This document shows, piece after piece, positions 33,390 to 40,389 of a stretch of 64,000 nt of DNA; the first letter of the stretch is position 1; the number at the start of each line of letters is the position of its first letter. This stretch comes from Pimelobacter simplex (lineage in GTDB: Bacteria; Actinomycetota; Actinomycetes; Propionibacteriales; Nocardioidaceae): positions 1,094,479 to 1,158,478 of the forward strand of contig NZ_FOUK01000001.1 of the NCBI RefSeq assembly GCF_900114845.1, in the 5' to 3' direction. Position numbers and translations under genes: made by a program. The notes beneath the pieces were generated by a model. That model was not told the origin of the DNA and ran no database searches. It was given only the letters and a program-made list of their open reading frames with translations.

Positions 33390-35684
33390 TCACCCCAGGA
33401 AGAACGACACCAAGGCCGGGTCCGGCGGGATGGGCGCCAGCCGGTAGCGAGGCGGCTCCAGTCCGAGCAGGTGCCGCACCAGGTAGTCCCAGCGCCGCCG
33501 TACGACGTAGTGCTGGCGCCCGGTGAAGGCGTGCTCGGCGCCGGGCACGATGAGCAGGTCGACGTCCTTGTCGGCGGCGATGAGCGCGTCCACCAGGCGC
33601 ATCGTGAGGTGCGGCGTCACGTTGTCGTCCATGTCGCCGTGCACGAGCATCAGGTGGCCGGTCAGGTTCCCGGCGAGCTCGGTGTTCGAGAGCCGGGCGC
33701 TGTCGCCGGGGTCGTAGGGGCCGTCGTACATCGCGGTCCAGCTGGCGTGGTACATCCGGTTGTCGTGGTTGCCGGCCTCGGCGACGCCGACCGAGTAGAC
33801 GTCGGGGTGGGCGAGCAGGGCGCGGGCGGCCGCGTAGCCACCGCCGGAGCGGCCGAAGATGCCGACCCGGTCGAGGTCGAGCCAGGGACGGGTGGCGGCG
33901 AGCTGGTGCAGGACGGCGACGTGGTCCTCGAGGGCTCCGGCTCCGTGCAGGTTGCGGTCGGCGTGGTCGTGGAAGGCCTTGTCGCGTCCCGGTGTGCCGC
34001 GCCCGTCGACAACGAGGACGGCCATGCCCAGCGCGGCCACCGCCTCCGAGTCGGCGCCGAAGGCGCCCTGGTCGAAGCCGCCCTGGACGACGTTGACCTG
34101 TGGGCCCGGGTAGTCGTGGTCGACGACCGGGTAGCGCTGTGCGGGGTCGAAGCCGAAGGGCTTGTGGAGCAGCCCGTAGACGGGGGTCCGGCCGTCGGCG
34201 GCGAGGGCGCGGATCCGCTCAGGCGGCGTCCAGCCGAGCGCCTGGAGTGGCCCGAGGTCGGCCTGCTCGAGCTCGACGAGCAGGGTGCCGTCGGTCCCGC
34301 GCACGGTGGTGACCGGTGGGGTCTCGACCGTCGACGCGGTGTCGACGAACCAGCGGCCGTGCGGGGCCACGGTGAGCGCGTGGTCGAGGTCGTCGTCGGT
34401 CAGCCGCACCGGCTCGCCGCCGTCGAGGCCGACGCGGAGCAGCGAGCGGCGGTACGGGTCGTCGGCGACGAGCCCCGCCACCACGACGTACGCCGTCCGC
34501 GCGGTCTCGTCGACGTGGGCGATCTCCCGTACGGCACACGTGCCCGTGGTGAGCTGGCGGACGAGGACGCCGTCGACGTACAGGTAGAGGTGCCCCCAGC
34601 CGTCGCGCTGGGAGTACCAGAGCACCTCGCGGCCGCCGGTCAGGACGCGGACGAGCGGCGGGGCGCCGTCGTACTGGTTCGGCTCGATCCGGGTGCGCGA
34701 CGACTCCACGACGAGGTCGTGGGCCGCCCCCGTCGCTGGGTCGACCTGGCACAGCCGGAGGGTGCGGAGGTCGGCAGAGCGGTCGATGACGTAGATCTCC
34801 GACCCGTCGTCGGCCCACCAGGCCCAGCCGTAGGCGAGCGGCGTGAGGTACTCGACCTGGAAGGGCTCGATCCCGGCCTCGATGACCTTGCGCGCGGCGA
34901 CGTCCAGGACGACCCAGGTGCCTCGCGCCATCGGCTCGCCGGGCACGGGGTAGCGGTAGCTGTGCAGCCGCGGGCGTCCCTCGTCCGGTGGCGCGGCCTC
35001 GACCAGGTGCATGAGCGGGATCCCGCGCTGGTCGACCCGGTGCGTGAGGATCCGCGCGGAGTCCGGCGACCAGAGCAGAGCCGGCGGCGTCCCCGGGGCG
35101 TCGATGAGCCGCAGCAGCTGGGTCGGCTGCGCGTAGTCGGGTTGGCGCGCGTAGGCCTGGTCCGCGCTGCCGTCGACAGTCAGCCGCACCTCCTCGCCGG
35201 TCGCGGTCGCGCGGACCCACACGTCGTGGTTGCGGACGAAGGCCACCCAGCGGCCGTCGGGGGAGGGCGTCTCGAGGGGCGTGCGTGGGGCGGGGACGTC
35301 GTCGTCGCGGGTGACGGTGTGCTCGGCGAGCCGACAGGTCCAGCGGCTGCCGAAGGCGTCGAACGCGATGCTCGCGCCGTCGTCCTCGCCGGTGAAGGTG
35401 ATCGAGGCGAACGGCAGGTCGTACGGCTCGACCGGCTCGCCGGCGGCGGCCGCGAGCGCCGTCGCGAGCCGCTCCTGGTCGACGACCGGGTGGCGGGTGC
35501 CCGCCTCGGGGTCGACGACGACGAGCTCGCTGCCGCGCTCGGTGTCGACGCGGTACCAGAACCGGCCGCCGTCCCCGATCCACTGCGGCCGGACCTGGGT
35601 ACGCAGCGCCAGTCGGTGCCGGCGGTGGGGGAGCAGGGCCTCCGCCCGTCGGTACGACGCGTCCGGCAGGGCACCGCTCGGCAT
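33390..35684 (-). CDS. S9B dipeptidyl peptidase IV-like serine peptidase
   Basis: 764 residues without a signal peptide. An N-terminal eight-bladed propeller is followed by an alpha/beta hydrolase domain with DYPGPQVNVVQGGFD, the nucleophile GRSGGGYAA, the Asp in GDMDDNVTP, and the His in PGAEHAF. DPP-IV-like enzymes release X-Pro or X-Ala dipeptides. GAGGAGAAG precedes the ATG at 35684. The promoter has TAGCGT (35721-35726) and a perfect operator (35748-35765) 21 bp further upstream, tying it to the scavenging genes at 18-22 kb. Confidence 0.9.
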   Translation of the reverse strand: MPSGALPDASYRRAEALLPHRRHRLALRTQVRPQWIGDGGRFWYRVDTERGSELVVVDPEAGTRHPVVDQERLATALAAAAGEPVEPYDLPFASITFTGEDDGASIAFDAFGSRWTCRLAEHTVTRDDDVPAPRTPLETPSPDGRWVAFVRNHDVWVRATATGEEVRLTVDGSADQAYARQPDYAQPTQLLRLIDAPGTPPALLWSPDSARILTHRVDQRGIPLMHLVEAAPPDEGRPRLHSYRYPVPGEPMARGTWVVLDVAARKVIEAGIEPFQVEYLTPLAYGWAWWADDGSEIYVIDRSADLRTLRLCQVDPATGAAHDLVVESSRTRIEPNQYDGAPPLVRVLTGGREVLWYSQRDGWGHLYLYVDGVLVRQLTTGTCAVREIAHVDETARTAYVVVAGLVADDPYRRSLLRVGLDGGEPVRLTDDDLDHALTVAPHGRWFVDTASTVETPPVTTVRGTDGTLLVELEQADLGPLQALGWTPPERIRALAADGRTPVYGLLHKPFGFDPAQRYPVVDHDYPGPQVNVVQGGFDQGAFGADSEAVAALGMAVLVVDGRGTPGRDKAFHDHADRNLHGAGALEDHVAVLHQLAATRPWLDLDRVGIFGRSGGGYAAARALLAHPDVYSVGVAEAGNHDNRMYHASWTAMYDGPYDPGDSARLSNTELAGNLTGHLMLVHGDMDDNVTPHLTMRLVDALIAADKDVDLLIVPGAEHAFTGRQHYVVRRRWDYLVRHLLGLEPPRYRLAPIPPDPALVSFFLG

Positions 35685-35720
35685 GGGGCTTCTCCTCGTC
35701 GTCGGACTGCAACGAACCCG

Positions 35721-35726
35721 ACGCTA
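35721..35726 (-). promoter_or_regulatory. -10 hexamer TAGCGT of the S9B peptidase gene
   Basis: On the minus strand TAGCGT lies 36 bp before the ATG. A short leader with a Shine-Dalgarno separates them. The -35 position reads AACCGG, not TTGACA. Confidence 0.5.
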
Positions 35727-35747
35727 GGGGCGTCGCGAGGCAGCCGG

Positions 35748-35765
35748 TTCGTGGCCGGGCACGAA
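35748..35765. promoter_or_regulatory. Operator 5: perfect TTCGTG-GCCGGG-CACGAA
   Basis: All 12 half-site bases match. It lies exactly 21 bp upstream of the TAGCGT -10 of the S9B peptidase gene, the third promoter with this identical arrangement. Confidence 0.65.
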
Positions 35766-35845
35766 GAACCGCGCGGCGTTCGGTGTGCGCCGTGGGGTCA
35801 CGGCTGTGCCACGCTTCATCGACCGACCCTCTAGGAGCCGCGCGC

Positions 35846-36400
35846 ATGTTCGTCCTCGCCACCTTCCGGTACGACGGCACAGTGCTCCTCGAGCTGCTCG
35901 CCGACTGGTACACGGTCCTGGCCACGGGCGAGAGCGAGGTCGCCGACACCGAGTCCAACGCGCGCATCCTCGCCGCCTGGCAGGGTGACGAGGGGCTCGT
36001 ACCGCGGAAGCGGCGGTTCGCCGGCCCGAGCCTGATCCGCGTGCAGGGGGACCTGAGTCGCGACTACGCGCGCGGGCTCGCCGTACCGATGGGGGAGGGG
36101 GTCGTCGGGCCCGGGCTCGCCCGCGAGCTGCGCGTGGTGTTCCGGCGGGCGCAGGCCAAGGCCGAGGGCCGGCTCGCCGGGGGTGCCTACCTCGCCGTCC
36201 TCCAGGGGTACGTCGAGCAGCTGCGCGCGATGCGCAACGACCCTGCGGCGTACCGCGAGGTCGAGCACTCCATCGTCGCGATCGTCGCGGACGAGCGCTA
36301 CCTCCGGGTGGCCGCGGACGATCGGGTGCGTGAGGTCGTCGCGCAGCTCGACGACGAGCTGGGCCACCTCTACAACCGGTGGATGGACGTCGTGCGCTGA
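35846..36400 (+). CDS. Hypothetical protein
   Basis: 184 residues from ATG 35846, with TAGGAGCC 6 bases upstream. It has no signal peptide or membrane segment. It begins MFVLATFRYDGTVLLELLADW and ends in a charged helical region (VAQLDDELGHLYNRWMDVV). I recognise no family. It is divergent from the S9B peptidase. The palindrome at 35748 is about 80 bp from its start and might influence it, although no -10 at the expected spacing is seen. It is followed 26 bp later by a GNAT gene. Confidence 0.65.
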   Translation: MFVLATFRYDGTVLLELLADWYTVLATGESEVADTESNARILAAWQGDEGLVPRKRRFAGPSLIRVQGDLSRDYARGLAVPMGEGVVGPGLARELRVVFRRAQAKAEGRLAGGAYLAVLQGYVEQLRAMRNDPAAYREVEHSIVAIVADERYLRVAADDRVREVVAQLDDELGHLYNRWMDVVR

Positions 36401-36426
36401 CGACTCCCGCATGCGACCGTGGGGTC

Positions 36427-36981
36427 GTGCCGACCCCGTTCCGGACCCCCACCCTCGAGACCGAGCGCCTCCGCCTGCGCCCGTTCACCGAGGCGGACAC
36501 CGACGACCTCTTCGCGCTGCAGAGCGACGCTTACGTGCTGCGCTACTGGGACTACCCGCCGTGGACCGACCGCTCCGCGGCGACGCAGTTCCTGGCGCGG
36601 TGCGCGGAGATGGCCGAGGAGGGGAGCGGGGTGCGGGTGGTCCTCGAGCGCCGCGACGACCGTGCGTTCGTCGGCTGGTGCACCGTCAGCGGGTGGAACC
36701 CCGACTTCCGCAGTGCCCGCACGGGCTACTGCCTGCCGCGGGCGGCGTGGGGGCGCGGCTACGCCACGGAGGCGGCGCGGGCCCTGCTGGACTGGGCGTT
36801 CGCGACCCTCGACCTCAACCGGGTGCAGGCCGGGGTCGACACCCGGAGCCCGGCGTCGGCGCGGGTGCTGGAGAAGCTCGGGTTCGTGCGGGAGGGGACG
36901 CTGCGCGAGGACTGCGTCGTCGACGGGGTGGTGTCGGACTCGTGGGTGTACGGGCTGCTGCGACGCGAGCGGCAGGCCTGA
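36427..36981 (+). CDS. GNAT N-acetyltransferase (RimJ/RimL type)
   Basis: 184 residues from GTG 36427. TPTLETERLRLRPFTEADTD is the classic RimJ/RimL start. The acetyl-CoA loop is AAWGRGYATEAARALLDWAF, followed by DTRSPASARVLEKLGFVREG. Family members acetylate N-terminal amino groups of ribosomal proteins, small amines or antibiotics. The target cannot be predicted. The stop lies 14 bp from the left end of the IS481-like element, so the insertion did not interrupt the gene. Confidence 0.85.
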   Translation: MPTPFRTPTLETERLRLRPFTEADTDDLFALQSDAYVLRYWDYPPWTDRSAATQFLARCAEMAEEGSGVRVVLERRDDRAFVGWCTVSGWNPDFRSARTGYCLPRAAWGRGYATEAARALLDWAFATLDLNRVQAGVDTRSPASARVLEKLGFVREGTLREDCVVDGVVSDSWVYGLLRRERQA

Positions 36982-36995
36982 AGGTGCCCGGTGCC

Positions 36996-37043
36996 ATGTC
37001 TCAAGACATAGGTGACAGTTCTGCATCAGGACATCGGTGACAG
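36996..37043 (+). repeat. Left inverted repeat of the IS481-like element
   Basis: It begins ATGTCTCAAGACATAGGTGA and contains two tandem copies of a CAxGACA-xx-GGTGACAG unit. About 36 of 48 positions match the reverse complement of the right end, including the blocks ATGTCTCA, GGTGACAG, TCAGGAC and TCGGTGACA. Confidence 0.75.
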
Positions 37044-37272
37044 TTCGGGTGGTTCTGGCGGCGACACTTCGTCACCCGGTCTCGCCTTGGCCAGCCGGCT
37101 GAGAAGTCGGACCCGCGCCCGCGTTCTCGGACTTTCACGGGGGCGACCGAATCTTGCCGGCCCGTGGAACCCCGGAACGGCTGTGGTCGTCGTAGTTGCG
37201 AGTAGCGGGTGTATCGATTTGCTTGGAGGGGTCTAGATGGGTCGGCGCTCGGCAACATTAGGTCGGCAACAC

Positions 37273-37302
37273 GTGACAGGGCATGCTGGGTGGCCCTACG
37301 CT
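37273..37302 (+). promoter_or_regulatory. Promoter of the cargo protease gene
   Basis: GTGACA (37273-37278), an 18-bp spacer, then TACGCT (37297-37302), which lies 6 bases before ATG 37309. It sits inside the element, so the cargo can be transcribed independently of flanking genes. Confidence 0.5.
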
Positions 37303-37308
37303 GCCGGC

Positions 37309-37914
37309 ATGGTGAAGGTCACTCGCCCGGCTCTCCCTGCCGCCGTTGCCGCATTGGCGGCCGCGAGCCTGCTCGCCCCGACTCCTCCAGCGCAGTCATT
37401 CGAGACGTGGAGTAATCGAGTCCTGATCGGTGGCGTGACGAACAAGCAGTATTGGATGGCCGCAGGAGTTGAGGCCAACTACTTCGACGCGACGAACCAA
37501 GGTGTCGGTCGTTGGAACCAAGCACCTTCAGTTCCGGTTTCATTCTCCCGCACCATGAACAAGCCCGCTAGCGAGATGGATTTCTATCGCACGGCGGACG
37601 ACAACCCTCGTCGAGACTACTGCGCCATCACGTGGCACATCGTTGGCACGACCGACGTCAACACGGAGCCAAATGGAGCACCCAGCAGAAACTGGGAGTT
37701 CGGCCGCGTCTACATCAATCAACACACCTTCAAAACGCCGCTCTGCGGGAACGCGAGTCGACGCGCCCCGATCATCGCCCACGAGATGGGGCACGTGATG
37801 GGGCTAGCCCACGCTGGTGGCACCACCCTGATGGCGCGCACTATCTCCTCTCCGACTTCACCTGCGACCGCTCCGACCCAAGACGACAGGAATGGGATCA
37901 ATGCGCTCTACTGA
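37309..37914 (+). CDS. Secreted matrixin-like zinc metalloprotease (transposon cargo)
   Basis: 201 residues from ATG 37309, with a signal peptide ending near Ala-Gln-Ser (about residue 30). ATG 37237, preceded by GGAGGGG, is an in-frame alternative that adds 24 residues before the signal. The zinc site HEMGHVMGLAH gives His158, Glu159, His162 and His168. TLMAR follows as a likely Met-turn, and the end DDRNGINALY is matrixin-like. Codons such as AAT, CAA and ATT set it apart from the surrounding genes. It overlaps the lipoprotein gene start and is probably exported together with it. Confidence 0.82.
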   Translation: MVKVTRPALPAAVAALAAASLLAPTPPAQSFETWSNRVLIGGVTNKQYWMAAGVEANYFDATNQGVGRWNQAPSVPVSFSRTMNKPASEMDFYRTADDNPRRDYCAITWHIVGTTDVNTEPNGAPSRNWEFGRVYINQHTFKTPLCGNASRRAPIIAHEMGHVMGLAHAGGTTLMARTISSPTSPATAPTQDDRNGINALY

Positions 37915-38587
37915 CATCTCGCTCGGCGTGGCCGCCGTAGCCATGGCGGCTATTCTCACTGCTTGCTCGGCTGCGTCCGACCCGGACGAGGCAGAGGCGC
38001 GGCCCAGCGCGGCCAACTCATCAGCAGTACCGGAGCCCGGCGCGACCAGGACTGTCGAGATCGACAGCCAGGGTGCCCAGATCGCACCGTTCGGCCTGCC
38101 TACCCTGGAGGCATTTCTGGCCGACCCCGCTGTCGCCAACATCGTTATCGGCACAGTCACGTCCAACACGGTGAAGGTCTCGAAGGTTGATGACAGCCAC
38201 GATGTCTTCACGCTCTCCGATGTTGAGGTGGAAGATTCCCTCAAGCCGGGAGTGAAGACAGTTACCTTCGGCTCCACCGGCGGAACGGTGAAGCTCCGAG
38301 AAGTTCGCAGCGACTTCGAGGGGAAGGCCGGCCAGGGGCCATTCTCGGAGGATGAGTTGGACTCGTGGGTTGACTACCAGGCACATTCGCAGGGCGCACC
38401 TGAGGTCGGCGACCGCGTGCTCGTGGCGTTGACGGAGGACGGGGGAACGCTGCTTCACCTAGTGGACTCCGGCGGCTCGTTTATCTGGCCCAGCAACGCT
38501 GAACCGGCCAATCCGAAATGGGTGAAGTCTCTGTCCCTCGAAGACGCACGCACCGTGATCGGTCGCTTGAGCCGAGAGCGCGGATAG
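37901..38587 (+). CDS. Lipoprotein coupled to the cargo protease
   Basis: 228 residues from ATG 37901, chosen because AGGA lies 9 bases upstream. ATG 37892 is also possible. The lipobox is LTAC near residue 22, then a Ser/Ala/Pro linker. The core IVIGTVTSNTVKV, VEVEDSLKPGVK and GDRVLVALTEDGG resembles a small beta-barrel domain that I have seen in exported proteins beside matrixins (memory, not searched). The start overlaps the protease stop by 14 bases, so the two are co-translated. It could be an inhibitor, chaperone or surface anchor for the protease. Lower GC marks it as part of the cargo. Confidence 0.75.
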   Translation: MRSTDISLGVAAVAMAAILTACSAASDPDEAEARPSAANSSAVPEPGATRTVEIDSQGAQIAPFGLPTLEAFLADPAVANIVIGTVTSNTVKVSKVDDSHDVFTLSDVEVEDSLKPGVKTVTFGSTGGTVKLREVRSDFEGKAGQGPFSEDELDSWVDYQAHSQGAPEVGDRVLVALTEDGGTLLHLVDSGGSFIWPSNAEPANPKWVKSLSLEDARTVIGRLSRERG

Positions 38588-38650
38588 GCGCCGTCCTGCA
38601 TCAGGCGGCCTTCTTGGCCCGGCCCTCTCCCCTGCGGCCAGGCTCGGCCG

Positions 38651-39312
38651 GTGGCTGCTCATGAACCCGTTGACCCCCGTGCCCGTCTCGCGATCGCGCA
38701 GTGGCCCGATGACGCCCCGCGCGGCGCGGTCTCGACGTTCTGTGCCGAGCGCGGCATCTCCCGTAAGTCGTTCTACGAGCTGCGGCGACGCGCCCAAGTC
38801 GAGGGACCAGCTGCGATCCTCGAACCCAGGACTCGGCGGCCGCGCTCAAGCCCGGCCAGATTGAGCGAGGAGGTCAAGGCCCAGGCGATCCAGGTCCGCG
38901 CAGCGCTCGAGGCGTCCGGGCTGGATCGCGGGCCGCGCCCAGGAAGAAGCCGCGCTCAGCCTGGCGGCGGTTCGACTATCCCGCCCCGAACGCCTGCCAG
39001 CAGCTCGACGCCACCGAGTACGTCCTGACCGGCGGCCAGGACTGCGTGATCTTCCAACTCATCGACGACCACTCCTGCTGCGCGGTGCCATCCCACGTCG
39101 CGGTCAGCGAGACAGCGGCCGCCACCTCGGGAAGCTCGTCCAGCACATCACGTCCCCGGGCGTCGAGGCGATCGCCGGCAACCCCTCGCCGCCACGCTCG
39201 CCGAGCTCCAGGCCAGGTCGACGAGTTCGACCACATCGACAACACCGAACGCCCCCACCAAGCACTCCCTGGCGGGGTCAGACCCCAGGCCGCATGGCAG
39301 GCCACCCAGTAG
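38651..39312 (+). pseudogene. IS481-family transposase remnant
   Basis: The first part (frame of 38651) encodes the helix-turn-helix region GAVSTFCAERGISRKSFYEL and continues to about 38932. A frameshift then moves the reading to the frame holding RRFDYPAPNACQQLDATEY and VIFQLIDDHS (DDE catalytic-core start, two Asp regions). An internal deletion removes most of the core, including the Glu. The end DEFDHIDNTERPHQALPGG plus QAAWQATQ and a stop is the typical integrase-core C-terminus. The product cannot be active, so the element would need a helper transposase. Confidence 0.82.
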
Positions 39313-39315
39313 GCC

Positions 39316-39347
39316 GAAGCCCCTCGCCCCAGGTTGAGGGGCTCTTC
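39316..39347 (+). terminator. Hairpin after the transposase remnant
   Basis: AGCCCCT and AGGGGCT form a 7-bp stem around a 12-base loop, extended by GAA/TTC with one bulge and followed by a TTC-rich run. It could end transcription of the element. Confidence 0.4.
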
Positions 39348-39422
39348 TTCGTCGAGATCGTCGCCCGACGCCTACGACCTCTACTGCCCGAAGAGCTGCA
39401 GGCTGGCACCACCGTGCGGAAA

Positions 39423-39471
39423 GTGTCACCGAAGTCCTGACACGTCTTCTGTCACCCGTGTCCTGAGACAT
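39423..39471 (-). repeat. Right inverted repeat of the IS481-like element
   Basis: The reverse complement begins ATGTCTCAGGACACGGGTGA and mirrors the left end with the same double GGTGACA units. It ends 31 bp before the SOS box. Confidence 0.75.
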
Positions 39472-39502
39472 CACGCCCGAGGGTGCCCACCCTGGTTCTT
39501 AT

Positions 39503-39518
39503 TCGAACACATGTTCTA
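39503..39518. promoter_or_regulatory. LexA (SOS) box
   Basis: TCGAAC-ACAT-GTTCTA matches 11 of 12 conserved bases of the Gram-positive/actinobacterial LexA site TCGAAC-N4-GTTCGA. It overlaps the -10 (TATTCT, 39517-39522) of the small gene at 39529, so LexA binding would block that promoter. Confidence 0.7.
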
Positions 39519-39528
39519 TTCTTCGTCA

Positions 39529-39711
39529 GTGGGGCAACGTCATGTCTGGGTCAAGGAGAAGTTCGGCCCGCGCAAGCTCCCGGGCCTGCTGCTGACGTGG
39601 CGCCAGGGCACCGACGGCTGGGAGGCGCTGGTGACCTGGGTGACGGCCGACCCCGAGGTGATCATCACCGACTGGGTGCCGGCCGAGCGGCTCGGGCCGG
39701 TGGGCCCGTGA
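39529..39711 (+). CDS. Small SOS-controlled hypothetical protein
   Basis: 60 residues from GTG 39529. TATTCT lies 6 bases upstream, so the transcript is probably leaderless. ATG 39511 is in frame but falls inside the LexA box. The text RHVWVKEKFGPRKLPGLLL, then TWRQGTDGWEALVTWV and a closing DWVPAERLGPV, reads like the small protein often found near imuA/imuB/dnaE2 mutagenesis genes in actinobacteria (from memory, not searched). No polymerase gene is in the window. An SH3-like fold is possible. Confidence 0.65.
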   Translation: MGQRHVWVKEKFGPRKLPGLLLTWRQGTDGWEALVTWVTADPEVIITDWVPAERLGPVGP

Positions 39712-39729
39712 GCCACTAGCGTGGGGCCG

Positions 39730-40389
39730 GTGCTGGCTGTCGAGGAGCTCGAGATCGCCGATCCGCCGGGGCCGTGGGCCGATGCCGGCTTCACCCTCGC
39801 GGACGACGGCACGTGCCGCGTCGGCGACGTCCGGCTGCGGTTCACCGGCCGCGAGCGCGAGCGCGGCACCGGGATCGTCGGGTGGTCGCTGCGCGGGCTG
39901 CCCGAGGGCTGGGCCGCGGGCGACCTGGACGGCGTCCCGACGGCCCCGGGTACGACCCCGGCCGACGTGCCGGCCGGTCGGCCGCCGGAGCACCCCAACG
40001 GCGCCACGGTGATCGACCACGTCGTGCTGCTCACGCCCGATCTCGCCCGCACCCGCGCCGCCCTCGCCGCGATCGGCGCCGACGAGCGGCGGGTCCGCGA
40101 CGGCGCGATGGGTGGGGCGGCGGTGCGCCAGGTGTTCTACCGGTGGGGCGAGGTGGTGGTCGAGGTCGTGGGGGCGCCGGACGGCCACGGCGAGGGGCCG
40201 GCGAGCCTGTGGGGCGTGACGTTCGCGGTGGCCGACATCGATGCGGCGGCGGCACTGCTGGGCGAGCGCGCCGGGCCGGTGAAGGACGCCGTCCAGCCGG
40301 GCCGCCGGATCACCACGGTGCGCCACCGCGATCTCGGCCTGTCCGTCCGGACGGCGCTCATCTCGCCCTACGTGCGCGCTACTCGTTGA
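39730..40389 (+). CDS. VOC (glyoxalase-fold) protein
   Basis: 219 residues from GTG 39730, chosen because TAGCGT (39717-39722) ends 7 bases upstream, a leaderless layout. GTG 39721 adds three residues. The second half IDHVVLLTPDLARTRAALAAIGA and the later LWGVTFAVADIDAAAALLGE are VOC beta-alpha-beta modules. The first 80 residues are less conserved. Family activities include lyases, dioxygenases and resistance proteins, and none can be chosen here. Its 3' end overlaps the convergent lipoprotein gene by 11 bases. Confidence 0.75.
   Translation: MLAVEELEIADPPGPWADAGFTLADDGTCRVGDVRLRFTGRERERGTGIVGWSLRGLPEGWAAGDLDGVPTAPGTTPADVPAGRPPEHPNGATVIDHVVLLTPDLARTRAALAAIGADERRVRDGAMGGAAVRQVFYRWGEVVVEVVGAPDGHGEGPASLWGVTFAVADIDAAAALLGERAGPVKDAVQPGRRITTVRHRDLGLSVRTALISPYVRATR

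Larger units (their letters stand above)
36996..39471 (+). mobile_element. IS481-like element with decayed transposase and two cargo genes
   Basis: The 2.48-kb segment is bounded by long imperfect inverted repeats (36996-37043 and 39423-39471). It contains the remnant of an IS481-type transposase next to the right end. Between the left end and the transposase lie two genes transcribed in the same direction: a zinc protease and a lipoprotein with clearly lower GC than the chromosome. No convincing target-site duplication is visible, so the element is old or was rearranged. IS481 elements normally carry only a transposase, so protease cargo is unusual. Confidence 0.7.

Noticed and set aside
36981..39480. 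Target-site duplication flanking the IS481-like element
   Set aside because: Sequences immediately outside the inverted repeats (GTGCC on the left, CACGC on the right) do not match. GGTGCCC appears on both sides but at unequal distances.
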